From positions 558,001-622,000 of the forward strand of contig CAWFGV010000005.1 in NCBI GenBank assembly GCA_963815445.1: a DNA stretch of 64,000 nucleotides, in the 5' to 3' direction. The notes below the pieces were generated by a model. It was not told where the DNA came from and did no database searches. It saw only the letters and a list, made by a program, of their open reading frames with translations. A program made the position numbers and the translations under genes. Below, in pieces: positions 32,905 through 42,858 of the stretch; position 1 is the stretch's first letter; each line of letters opens with the position of its first letter. Origin of the DNA: JANLYC01 sp963815445 (GTDB lineage: Bacteria; Actinomycetota; Actinomycetes; Propionibacteriales; Nocardioidaceae).

Positions 32905-34578
32905 ATGAGCGAGGTAGTCATGGCATCTGCACGGGCTGAAGGCCCGCGGACCCGATCCACGTCTCTCAAGCGGGAGATCGGCCTCATCGGCCTCCTCTGG
33001 GCGTCCATGGGCTCGATCATCGGTTCCGGTTGGTTGTTCGGGGCGCAGGAGGCGTTGATCGCCGCCGGCCCGGCGGCGATCATCTCCTGGCTGATCGGAG
33101 GCGCCGCGATCCTCGTGCTCGCGCTCGTGCATGCCGAGCTCGGCGGGATGTACCCGGTCTCCGGCGGTACGGCGAGGTTCCCGCACTACGCCTTCGGGGG
33201 AGTCGCGGGCGCGTCGTTCGGTTGGTTCTCCTGGTTGCAGGCGGCCACCGTCGCGCCGATCGAGGTGCTGGCGATGATCACCTACGGGCAGCACTACTCG
33301 TTCGCCCACAGCTGGCTCGACGTCAGCCACAAGACGCCGGTGCTGACCACCAACGGACTCATCGTCGCCGTCGTGCTGATGGCGTTGATGACGTCGATCA
33401 ACTTCCTGGGCGTCAAGAAGCTGGCGGACACCAACAGTGCGGCCACCTGGTGGAAGGTCGCGATTCCCCTCCTCACGATCTTCGTGCTGGCGCTGGCGAA
33501 CTTCCACGGCTCCAACTTCACCGCCGCCAACGGATTCAGCCCGTACGGCGCTCACGGCATCCTTGCCGCCGTGGCGACCAGCGGGATCATCTTCAGCTAT
33601 CTCGGCTTCGAGCAGGCCGACCAGCTGGCCGGCGAGAGCAAGAACCCCAGGCGCGACATCCCCATCGCCATCATCGGCTCGATCGTGCTCGGCATGATCA
33701 TCTACATCGCGCTCCAGGTGTCATTTCTCGCGGCGCTGCCGGCATCCGCGATCGGCGACACCTGGGCCCAGACGGGCCAGGGGCTGTACACCACGTTCAC
33801 CGGCCCCTTCGCCGAGATCGCAACGCTCGTGTCGATCGGGTGGCTGGCCACGATCCTGTACCTCGACGCAATCATCTCGCCTGCCGGCACGGGCCTGATC
33901 TATACGACCGGCAGCTCACGGGTGTCCTACGGCTTGTCACGCAACGGCTATGTGCCGACGCCGTTCGAGTGGACCAACGCGCGTGGTGTGCCCTGGGTAG
34001 GCCTCATCGCAGCGTTCGTTGCGGGGTGCATCTGCTTCCTGCCCTTCCCCAGCTGGCAGTCGCTGGTCGGCCTGATCACCAGCGCCAGCGTGCTCATGTA
34101 TGCCGGGGCGCCGCTCTCGCTCGGGGTCTTTCGGCGTCGGCTCCCGGAGGCCGAGCGGCCTTACCGCCTGCCCGCCGCCGAGATCCTGTGTCCGTTGGCC
34201 TTCATCGTGTCCAACCTGGTGATCCTGTGGGCCACCTGGCCGACCGTGTGGAAGCTCGGCATCGCGATCCTGATCGGCTACGCCATCCTGATCGCCAACC
34301 GGCTGTTCGACTGGAACCATCGCGCCCCGCACCTCAACTGGCGCGCCGCCAGCTGGCTGCCGGTCTACCTCGTCGGGATGGGACTGATCTCGTATCTCAG
34401 CACCTTCGGCGGTCGCGGGGACCTCAAGCTGTGGTGGGACATCCTGGTGGTGGCCGGCTTCAGCCTCGTCATCTACTACTGGGCGATGGCGGTGGCGCTG
34501 CCCGCGGCCGAGATCGAGGAGATGATCGAGGAGGTCGTGCTTCCCGAGGAGGAAGGCCTGGTCGAGGTCACGCACTGA
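32905..34578 (+). CDS. APC family amino acid permease
   Basis: A 557-residue transporter with 12 hydrophobic helices. The unwound helix 1 motif SMGSIIGSGWLFGAQEA and the helix 6 region FSYLGFEQADQLAGESKNPR are signatures of the amino acid/polyamine/organocation superfamily. The sequence is closest in style to the aspartate/proton symporter YveA-like group; I would not fix a substrate. The C-terminus is unusually acidic (EEMIEEVVLPEEEGLVEV). TAGAAT at about 32856 could be its -10 element. The gene is divergent from whiB7, sharing a 200-base promoter region. Confidence 0.88.
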   Translation: MSEVVMASARAEGPRTRSTSLKREIGLIGLLWASMGSIIGSGWLFGAQEALIAAGPAAIISWLIGGAAILVLALVHAELGGMYPVSGGTARFPHYAFGGVAGASFGWFSWLQAATVAPIEVLAMITYGQHYSFAHSWLDVSHKTPVLTTNGLIVAVVLMALMTSINFLGVKKLADTNSAATWWKVAIPLLTIFVLALANFHGSNFTAANGFSPYGAHGILAAVATSGIIFSYLGFEQADQLAGESKNPRRDIPIAIIGSIVLGMIIYIALQVSFLAALPASAIGDTWAQTGQGLYTTFTGPFAEIATLVSIGWLATILYLDAIISPAGTGLIYTTGSSRVSYGLSRNGYVPTPFEWTNARGVPWVGLIAAFVAGCICFLPFPSWQSLVGLITSASVLMYAGAPLSLGVFRRRLPEAERPYRLPAAEILCPLAFIVSNLVILWATWPTVWKLGIAILIGYAILIANRLFDWNHRAPHLNWRAASWLPVYLVGMGLISYLSTFGGRGDLKLWWDILVVAGFSLVIYYWAMAVALPAAEIEEMIEEVVLPEEEGLVEVTH

Positions 34579-34720
34579 CGTTTGCGGGGTTGGCGAGGCG
34601 GCGGCCGCACGGCTCGTCATTCGCGAGAACTGAACCCATCGCCGCCGGAACTGGGCCATGGTGGGCGTATGTCCGGGACTTCGCCGTGGCTGCTGCCCAG
34701 GATCCTGCCCAGGACCTGAG

Positions 34721-37559
34721 GTGGCATACCAGGCGTTCATCTCCTACAGCCATGCAGCGGACGATGCGCTTGCGCCGGCTCTGCAGCACGGGCTGCAGGC
34801 GTTGGCCCGTCCCTGGAACAGGCGTCGTGCCCTGGAGATCTTCCGTGACCAGACGGGTCTGGCCGTCAGCCCCGGGCTCTGGAGCAGCATCCAGGCGGCC
34901 CTGGACGAGTCGGACCATTTTGTCCTCCTGGCGTCACCCGAGGCGGCTGAGTCGCCCTGGGTCGACCGCGAGATCGAGTACTGGTTGGCCAGTCATCCGC
35001 TGGACCGGCTGTTGCCTGTCCTGACCGGGGGGGAGTGGGTGTGGGATCCGGCTCGGGGTGATTTCGACCGCGAGCTGTCCACGTCTGTGCCACCGAGCCT
35101 GATCGGCCGGTTCCGCGAAGAGCCGCGGCATCTGGACCTGCGGTGGGCACGCACGACCGAAGCTCTCGACCTGCGCAACAGCAGCTTCCGCGAGGCCGTG
35201 GCGCAGCTCGCGGCGCCGATGCACGGTATGACGCCCGAGGACCTCGAGAGCGTCGACGTCAGCCACTACCGCCGGGTCGTCCGGCTGCGCCGCGCGGTCG
35301 TCGCCGTGCTGAGCGTGCTGCTGCTGCTGGTCAGCGTGGCCGGGGTCGTCGCGGTACGCAACACCAAGGAGGCGCGCCGGCAGCAGACGCTGGCGGAGGA
35401 CAACGCGCGTCGGGCCGAACAACAGGCCCGTCGAGCTCTGGCGCTCCAGCTCGTGGCGCAGGCCGACATCCTCAGCGAGGACCAGCGCAGCCTGAGCATG
35501 CTGCTGCGGCTCGAGGCATCGCGACTCGACCCCAGCGAGGCCTGGGGATCCCTGGTCGACGGGCTCGCGGCCGTGCCAGGGCTCCAACGGATCACCGACC
35601 TGTCGTCCTCCGTGCCCGCGGGTTCCGCGTCGGCGCTTGACCCGGAGGGCGTCTACTTCGCCGCCACGACCGGCGACGGAGGCATCGGCCTGTGGCCGCT
35701 GTCGCACCCCGAGCGGCCGCCCACGACGCTGGAGCGGCCGACTGAGCTGTATCCGAAAGTTCCTGACGAACTCGCCTTCGGTCGCCACGGAGTCCTGGCG
35801 GCGCGCTATGTGTGCTCGGCCAAGGCAACGTGCAGTGGAAACAAGGCCAGACCGCGAATCGTGGTCTGGGACACCCAGGCGCGCACGAGCCGAACGCTGC
35901 CGAAGTCCGGCGACTTCGAGGGGGCCGTCTTCGACGATGCCGGGAGTGCTCTCGCTGCTCGGTCGGCCGACGGGCGGGTGCGGGTCTGGGACGTGCGCTC
36001 GGCGACCGTGCGGCGGACCCTCAGCCCAGGTGGACGTCCCGCGGCTCTCGCGTTCAGCACCGGTAGCAAGACGCTGGCGGTGGGAGATCGCCGATCGGGG
36101 CGGATCCTGATGCTTCGGCTGAGCACCGGCCCTGGCGTCCCAGGACGTACGTTGCGACTTCCCAACGGTCAGCAACCTGCCCAGTTGGCGTTCGCGTCGC
36201 GGCGGTTCCTCGTCTGTCGGAGCACTCGAGGTGAGGTCACCGTCTGGGATCCGCGTACGGGGCGGGGCCTGGCGACCCACCCACGCATCGGCAGGAGTCT
36301 CGACGTTGCCGTCGGGCCCGATGCGGCTCTGGTGACAGCCGGGGTGGACCGGAAGCTTCGCTGGTGGGACCTTGGACGGTCGCGGGAGGTCGGGGTCGGC
36401 GGTAGCTGGGGGTCGCGCACGGACCCGACTGTGGACGTTGCGTTCACGGGGCGTCATGTCACCTCGGCATCGTCGACCATCCGCACCTGGCGGGAGCGCG
36501 ACTGGGGAAAGTCCGGAGTCACCGTCGTCCGGCGCCCCACGGCCATCACGGCGCTAGCATCGAGTGAGTCCGGCGAGCTGGCGGCGGGAGATCGTCAGGG
36601 TGTCGTCGCGCTCTGGACCATGGCTGCAAGCGGCCGTCCAGAGCTCATCGAGACCGGCCAGGCGCCGGTGACGGCGCTGGCCCTGAGCTCGGCCGGTGTA
36701 CTGGCCACCGGCGCTGACGACGGCAGCGTGCGGCTGTGGGACGCGACCGTCCGGCCGGAGTCTCCGGACTTTGCGCTACCCGGTCAAGGCTCCGGTCCGC
36801 GCCCTTGCCTTCGACGACAGCGGTGGGCGGTTGGCCGTCGGCTACGGCGAAATCCCCGGGAACGCCCACTCGGCGACGGCTCAGCCCATCTTGATCTGGG
36901 ATACGTCCAAGGCAGGGAACCCGGTCGGTTCCCGCGCCGGGCTGGCCGGCGACGTACGGGCGGTCGCCTACTCCTCTCACGGGGACCTCGCCTCGGGAGG
37001 CTCCGACTATCTGAATGTCCGAGACAGTGCCGGGGAGGTCAACGTGCTCGTGCAGAACGACCGAGGACGGTTCACCGCTGTCGCGTTCTCGCCGGACGCG
37101 GCGACGCTCGCAGCGGCCGGGCGCGCCCCCCACCAGGCTGCGAACAGCTTCGTCGGCCTGTGGGATCCCACGAAGCCGGATGATCAGCCAATCGGCACGT
37201 TGGAGTCGCTACGCCGATCCGGCTGGGACGGAGCGTTCAGGTCGTTGGCGTTCGGACCGGGCGGCCTGCTCGCTGGGGCCGGCGAAGCGGGCCTGCAGCT
37301 CTGGGACACGCAGACGCTGCGGCCCATCGGAGGTTTGTCGTCGGTCGCGCTCACGTCGGTGGTGGTCAGCGTCGATGGAGCGCATGTCCTCGTCGGCGGA
37401 GACGATGGGCGCGTGCAGAGCTATCCGGCGACCTTGGCTGGGTGGCAGGCGGACGCGTGCTCGGTCGTGAGCCGCAATCTCTCTGTCGTGGAGTGGCAGA
37501 ACTTCGTGCGCTCTGCGTTGCCGTACGAGGCCACGTGTCCGCAGTACCCAGCGGGCTAG
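34721..37559 (+). pseudogene. TIR-transmembrane-WD40 protein, one frameshift
   Basis: Residues 3-165 are a TIR domain (YQAFISYSHAADD, then SPWVDREIEYW). Glu84 in WVDREI matches the catalytic glutamate context of SARM1-type NADases. A single helix follows at about 192-212, then an Arg/Gln coiled segment (EARRQQTLAEDNARRAEQQA). The rest is a WD40 propeller (VWDTQ, VRVWDVRS, LRWWDLG, VRLWDAT). Near 36750-36770 the frame shifts; the blades continue in the other frame (APVRALAFDDSGGRLAVGY) to a Cys-containing tail that is typical of these proteins. One indel would restore about 945 residues. Its stop codon shares CTAG with the convergent cyclase gene. Confidence 0.82.
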
Positions 37560-40500
37560 CCAACGCCGATACGGGTGTGAGCCGCCACGAACTGCTGGAG
37601 CTCACCGCGGTCGATGTCGAGCCGGATGAGACCGGGCGCTGTCACCCAGTCGCGGTCGGCGAGGAGTTCATCGGCCGCGCGGCCGCTTCCGGCCATGACG
37701 CCGACGCGGGAGCCCAGGGCGAGCGCGATGCGGAACTCCGCCGCAGCGATCTCGCCGCCGTTGATCGCCAGTACGCGGACCGCACCCGCATTCACCCCCG
37801 ATGCCAACAGATCACGCCAGGCTTGAAGCGGCTGCCCGATGCTGAAGCCTGGCTCGCTGCCGCGCCGGAGCTCGTCGTACCGCGGGTCAGGACGGGCACC
37901 GTCGCCGCGCGCCGAGGGCAGGTAGCCCAAGGCGCGGATGCCAGGTCCCAGCCGTTCGCGAACCGCGCCGACCAGGCCGGCGACGCCCCGGTCGGTGCCG
38001 CCTGACACGAGCAGCCCGGAGAAGCCGTCGAACGCGTCTACCACGGCGTCCTGGTGCTCGCGCAGCCATTCCTCTGTCGTGTCTTCCGTCCCTCCGGCGA
38101 TCATGACGACGGCCGTTCGTTCGCTCACGTCCGCCAACGCCTGTGCTTGCAGCGCGTCTGAGATCGCGGGCGAGGCAAACCTGGCAGCTCGGGCAAGGTC
38201 GAGGAGATCCAGGATGTGCCCAGTTCCGGGAAGTTCCTCATGCAGTGCAGAGACCATGCGCTGGATCGCTGCGCGCGAGGTGGCCAGCACATGGTCGGCC
38301 CCGGCGAGCTGAGCCGCCTTGGCGTGGGAGGTCAACGCTGTCTGCGGGTCGCCGAGCATGAGTGCGAACTTGCCGGCGTCGAAGTGGGCCCAGGGAAGGT
38401 TTTCGCCGGCACCTGCCTGAGCGCGACACCGGTCGCGTGCCTGGAGCAGTTGGTCGCGAAGTGCCTCGACGATCGACAGGTCGCCGGACTCGGCGATCGC
38501 GTAGTCGATCACGTTGCCGAGTGCATAGGGGTCGGCTGGATCGATCTCGAGGCAGCGCCGATACAGCGTGAGGGCGAGCGTGTCGTTCACCCCGCGCCAG
38601 CTCCCGGCCAGCGAGGCCAGCGCATCGAGGTCCCTGCTCGGCGGGGCGCTTGCGCTCTCGAGCAGTCGCTGGCCCTGGCGGTAGGCCACCGAATGGGGCC
38701 GGTCGCGGTGCAGCTGGCACAGCGCGACCCCGAGGTCGCGGAGCAGGGGACCGTTGGCGCTCTCGGCGTACGGTGTCATGATCTCGACGACGTCGTTCCA
38801 GCGGCCCAGCGTGACCAGAAGCTTGGCTACGTCTGCGAGCAGCGACAGATCCGGGTCGATGCCGGCCGCGACCACCCCAGGTGCGACGGCGACGATCCTG
38901 CCGACCAGACGTTCTGCTGCCGATCGGTCTCCGATCCCCAGAGATCGTCGGCATTCGGTGGTGAACCGAGCCAGACCGCGGGTCGCCAGGTCGGCCGTAT
39001 GCGCGTCCCGGATCCGCAGCTCTGTGCGATATCGGAACGCCTCCGCCAGGTGATGGCCGACGGACCCGTCGCGTTGGGTTTCCTCGCGGGCTGTCGTCCG
39101 CCAGTCGGCGAACCGCTCATGGAGGGTTGCCCTGTGGCTCTTGAGCGTGGTGGCGTAGGTGACATCGCGCAGCGAGGCATGAGCGAACGCCAGCCGCTCC
39201 ACCCTCGGGTTTCCGATGGGGTGCAGATACTCGTCGACGACCAGCTCACGAACGGACCTGTCGAGCTCCTCGGACCCGACGTCGATCAGCATCGGCCGAA
39301 GGGCTGCCACCGGGAAGACCGGTCCGATGACGGCTGCCGCTTCGAGGACGGCGCGCTCGGCCGGCGGGAGGCGGTCGAGCCGCGCAGCAAAAATGGCCGC
39401 GACCGTCTCCGGTATGTCGACCCGGGTGACCGGTCTGGTCAGGGTCCACGCGTCGGCACCGCGACTGAGGACACCGTCCTCGATCCACGTCGTGAGCACC
39501 TGCTCGATGAACAGCGGGTTGCCCTCGGCGGCGTCGTTGACGAACTGCCTTACCTCGGTTGGCACTGGAAGGCCGCCCAGCATGCCGTCGATGACGCCGT
39601 CGCACTCCGACGAGGAGAGGAGGCCGAGATGAACGAGCTCGAGGTGGGGCGTCGGTCGCTCCCAGCGCCGTTCCACGATCTCGGGCCGCGCCGTCGCGAG
39701 CATCAGGAATCCGGCGCCTTGCCCGGACATCCGAAGATGATCCAACAGATCGAGCAGCCCGTCGTCGGCCCAGTGCACGTCCTCCAGGAGCAGGATCAAG
39801 GGCCGGTCCAGACGAACGGCCTGAAGCAGCCGGGCGATGGCCCAGAAGCACTCGTCGATGGGGAAGCGGACGTCGCTGAGGCCGAGGATCGAGGAGATGC
39901 GTTCGATGACCGGCGTGCGCTCACTAGGCGTCACCTGCGAGGTGATGCGGGCCAGACCGACGTGGTCGAGTGTGTCTGCGTCGGGATCCAGGCGATGAAT
40001 GAGCTGGGCGAGCGGCCAGAAGGTAGTGGTGCCGTACGGACGGCAGGCGGCCGTGAGAACGCGAGCTCCGTCCGGCGGGCTGGTCGCGATCTCCTGCATC
40101 AACCGGGTCTTTCCCACACCCGGTTCGCCGAGGATGAGCACGCCCTCGGGCGTCCCTCCACGGATGGCTCGTCGTAGGTGTGCCTCGATGAGACCCAGCT
40201 CCGTGGCCCGGCCGACCAGCTGGCGTGCTCCTCCACCCTTGGCTGCCCGGTCGGCCGCATCGAGTGCGTCGAGCAGATAGGCCTCCACCGTCTGCGCCCT
40301 GCCCTTGAGCTGCAACGGACCGAGTGCCGAGGCGGTGACCACCTGGCGCACGAGCCGCCAGGTCGATTCGCCGAGGACGATGCCGCCGGGTGGAGCGGCC
40401 GCCTCCAACCGGGCGGCCACATTGACCGCGTCACCTGTCGCCATGCGCTGGTGATCCGAGACGTGGCGACTCACGACCATGCCCGTGTTGACACCAGTTC

Positions 40501-40858
40501 GGTTGACGAGCCGGACGCCGCGGCTGAGCCCGAGGTCGAGGTTCAGCCGGTCGAGCTCGACTCGCATCCCCTGTGCCGCCCTGACTGCCCGGAGGGCGTC
40601 GTCCTCGTGGCTTGTCGGGATCCCGAAGAGCGCCATCACGGCATCGCCGATGAACTTCTCCACGACCCCACCGTGGTGTTCGATCACCTCGCGACACCGG
40701 TCGAAGTAGCTGTCGAGCACCTCGACCACGGTCTCGGCGTCCAGCTCTTCCCCCAGCGACGTCGAGTCCACCAGGTCGCTGAACAGGATCGTGACGGTTC
40801 TGCGAGCATCTTGCGGACGCGATCGTGAGGCGTCGTCGACGCTCTCACCGCTTGACAT
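37556..40858 (-). CDS. Class III nucleotide cyclase-AAA ATPase-TPR protein with C-terminal SLOG/LSDAT-like domain
   Basis: An intact 1100-residue protein. Residues about 20-190 are a class III cyclase with its key residues: FSDLVDST (metal Asp), VEKFIGDAVMALFG (Lys and second Asp), GDAVNVAARLE (Asn/Arg). A STAND-type ATPase follows, with Walker A GEPGVGKTRL and Walker B LILLLEDVHWAD, then TPR-like helices. The last ~200 residues read VMIAGGTEDTTEEW, LLVSGGTDRGVAGLVGAVRE and VGVMAGSGRAADELL, closely recalling the TRPM-channel SLOG (LSDAT) domain that binds ADP-ribose. The ATG at 40858 overlaps the end of the peptide-binding gene. cAMP or cGMP production is expected; ligand control by the C-terminus is inference. 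Confidence 0.85.
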   Translation of the reverse strand: MSSGESVDDASRSRPQDARRTVTILFSDLVDSTSLGEELDAETVVEVLDSYFDRCREVIEHHGGVVEKFIGDAVMALFGIPTSHEDDALRAVRAAQGMRVELDRLNLDLGLSRGVRLVNRTGVNTGMVVSRHVSDHQRMATGDAVNVAARLEAAAPPGGIVLGESTWRLVRQVVTASALGPLQLKGRAQTVEAYLLDALDAADRAAKGGGARQLVGRATELGLIEAHLRRAIRGGTPEGVLILGEPGVGKTRLMQEIATSPPDGARVLTAACRPYGTTTFWPLAQLIHRLDPDADTLDHVGLARITSQVTPSERTPVIERISSILGLSDVRFPIDECFWAIARLLQAVRLDRPLILLLEDVHWADDGLLDLLDHLRMSGQGAGFLMLATARPEIVERRWERPTPHLELVHLGLLSSSECDGVIDGMLGGLPVPTEVRQFVNDAAEGNPLFIEQVLTTWIEDGVLSRGADAWTLTRPVTRVDIPETVAAIFAARLDRLPPAERAVLEAAAVIGPVFPVAALRPMLIDVGSEELDRSVRELVVDEYLHPIGNPRVERLAFAHASLRDVTYATTLKSHRATLHERFADWRTTAREETQRDGSVGHHLAEAFRYRTELRIRDAHTADLATRGLARFTTECRRSLGIGDRSAAERLVGRIVAVAPGVVAAGIDPDLSLLADVAKLLVTLGRWNDVVEIMTPYAESANGPLLRDLGVALCQLHRDRPHSVAYRQGQRLLESASAPPSRDLDALASLAGSWRGVNDTLALTLYRRCLEIDPADPYALGNVIDYAIAESGDLSIVEALRDQLLQARDRCRAQAGAGENLPWAHFDAGKFALMLGDPQTALTSHAKAAQLAGADHVLATSRAAIQRMVSALHEELPGTGHILDLLDLARAARFASPAISDALQAQALADVSERTAVVMIAGGTEDTTEEWLREHQDAVVDAFDGFSGLLVSGGTDRGVAGLVGAVRERLGPGIRALGYLPSARGDGARPDPRYDELRRGSEPGFSIGQPLQAWRDLLASGVNAGAVRVLAINGGEIAAAEFRIALALGSRVGVMAGSGRAADELLADRDWVTAPGLIRLDIDRGELQQFVAAHTRIGVG

Positions 40859-42602
40859 AGAGGTCCTTCCAGGTCGGCATCGTGAACACGGGATCATTGC
40901 GCATGCCACCGATCCGCGACCCGAAGAGCAACGCCTCCTGACGGTATTCGGTGACTACGAAGGGGTAGTACTTCGTCTCGAGCGCCTGGTCGAAGGCCCC
41001 CCACGCGGCCGCCTGCTCAGCAAACGGCAGCTGTTGGATGCGCTGGATGTCGGCATCGACCGCCGGTTCGCGGAAGTACGTGAGCATGCGTGTGGGGTCA
41101 GACGAGTTCCGTCCGAGCAGGGGGAGGATCGACCCGCTTCCCGAGGGCCAGTCGGAGCACCAGCCGCCGCCTCCGCGGCGAAGGTTGAGCGGACTGCTGG
41201 GGCTGCGGTCATTGTCTACGGACAAGAATTCCGCGTTCGACGACGTTGGGTACGGCGAAACGGCGAATCCGGCGGCGCGGTAGGCCTTGACGAGGACGGC
41301 CTTCCAAGCGGTGTCCGTCGGATCGTTGGCCTGGTACGCGAAGCTGAGTCCAAACGTGCCAGGCGACCAGCCGGCCGCGGCAAGGAGTCGGCGCGCGGCC
41401 GCCGGATCGGATTGGCCGGCCGGTGTCGAGAGCGGGTTGTAGTCCCGGCGACCAGGCGTTCCCGGGGGCAACAAGCTTCTGCCCGGGACAGAGGTCGAGG
41501 CAGGGTCGGTCCCGATCGTGGCCGCGACGACGGCGCTGGTAGGGGTACGCGAGTCCGATCGCCTTGCGCACCGCGGTGATCCGTGACCTTGCGGTAGTCG
41601 ATCGCGAGGACGTGGACGCAGGGCGTCGGCCCGACGGCCAGCTGATCAGGGCGCTCGTCCAGCGCCGTTGACAGCTGCTGGTCCGATGACTTGTTCATCA
41701 GGACCGTCGTCGGGCCGCGACCTTGATCGGCCAGGATCGCCGCTCCGACACGGTCGATGGAGGCGTTGAAGGTGAACTCGAACCGGTCGGGGTACGCGTG
41801 ACGACCGGGGTCCGTGGCCGGGTCCCATTGCTCGTTGCGCACGAGGGTGAGGGACTTCCCGGGCACGTAGTGGCCGATCTTGTAAGGTCCGGTCGCCAGC
41901 GGGTGCTGCCGGTAGCTGGCGGGATCGCTGGCATTCTCCGGGATGGGGCCCATCACCGGGAATGCGCCGTAGTACGGCATGTCGGGGAAGGGCCTGGCCA
42001 TCTTGATCGTGAGCTTGTTGCCGTCGACGACGATCCCGTCGTCGTTGCTGCCGGGGCGGTATGGGACCCTGGTAGGTGTCGCCGTGCAGGAAGTAGTCAT
42101 TGCTGTAGGTGGGGCCATTTTTGAACGTCGTCCGGTCGAAGGACCGTTTGATCCCATAGGCGACGTCGTCGGCGGTCACCGGGGCTCCGTCCTCGAACTT
42201 CACCCCCGACCGGATGGTGTAGGTCCACTGGGTGTAGTCGTCGTTGGGGGTGCCGAGGTCAGTGGCGAGGTCGGGCACGAGCACCATCAGTCCTCGCTGT
42301 GCGTCGTAGGCATACTGGGTGAGCGACCTCGTGACGAGGCCCGACAGGATCGAGACGCTCTCGTAGCTGTACGCCTGGGTGGGATCCATCGTGTCGAGCT
42401 CGTAGGGCGACACCGCAGTGACCACACCGCCGACAAGTGCTCCCTTCAGCCAGGTGCCGGGCCTGTGCCGACTCGGGTCCAAGCCGTTCTCGGGGGCGGA
42501 CCGCGGCGTGCCCGTAGGGTTGTTGTCATTGCCGGCGCCGTCGCATCCCGCCAGCACCAGCACACAGGTCGTGATGAGCGCGGCGAGCCGGGCGATGGGC
42601 AT
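40845..42602 (-). pseudogene. Peptide/nickel ABC-type solute-binding lipoprotein, three frameshifts
   Basis: The N-terminus is a lipoprotein signal (MPIARLAALITTCVLVLAGC). The body is SBP_bac_5: WTYTIRSGVKFEDGAPVTAD, DVAYGIKRSFDR, LATGPYKIGHYVPGKSL, RRLLAAAGWSPG. The frame changes near 42065 (an extra A in GGTCCCATACC), near 41590 (after DYRKVTD, resuming at ITAVRKAIGLAYPYQ) and near 41545 (resuming at SAVVAATIGTDP). The rest runs to a normal end. Without repair no full protein is made. No ABC permease or ATPase genes are adjacent, so it may have served as a sensor for the overlapping cyclase gene rather than in uptake. Confidence 0.83.
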
Positions 42603-42858
42603 GACAGCTTCACCCGTGCGTTCGGTGAAAGCGACACCGTTGTCGTGTCGCTGTCTCGGATGTGGCTCGACCCGCCTTCACACTCGTGACGATAGACCTG
42701 TGCACAATCCGATTCGGCGAGTAACGAATGTGTGTTTCTCCCTGGAGGCGGCCGCCTGGCGCCACTAGTGTGACGTCCATCGTCGTAGCTTGCCCATGCG
42801 CTCCCGTCCGTGACGGGTTACCGCGGCAGCGGCTGCCTGACCCGGAGGGTTTCGTCGG

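Noticed and set aside
33030..35024. A 664-codon plus-strand frame across the APC permease and the TIR gene start
   Set aside because: It is out of frame with both recognised genes and Arg/His-rich.
38216..40177. A 653-codon plus-strand frame opposite the cyclase-AAA gene
   Set aside because: The minus-strand gene has intact cyclase and ATPase motifs; the opposite frame is a shadow.
42763..42778. CRP-type site (AGTGTGACGTCC) between the lipoprotein and cNMP genes
   Set aside because: Only one TGTGA half-site is present, with no TCACA partner at the right spacing.
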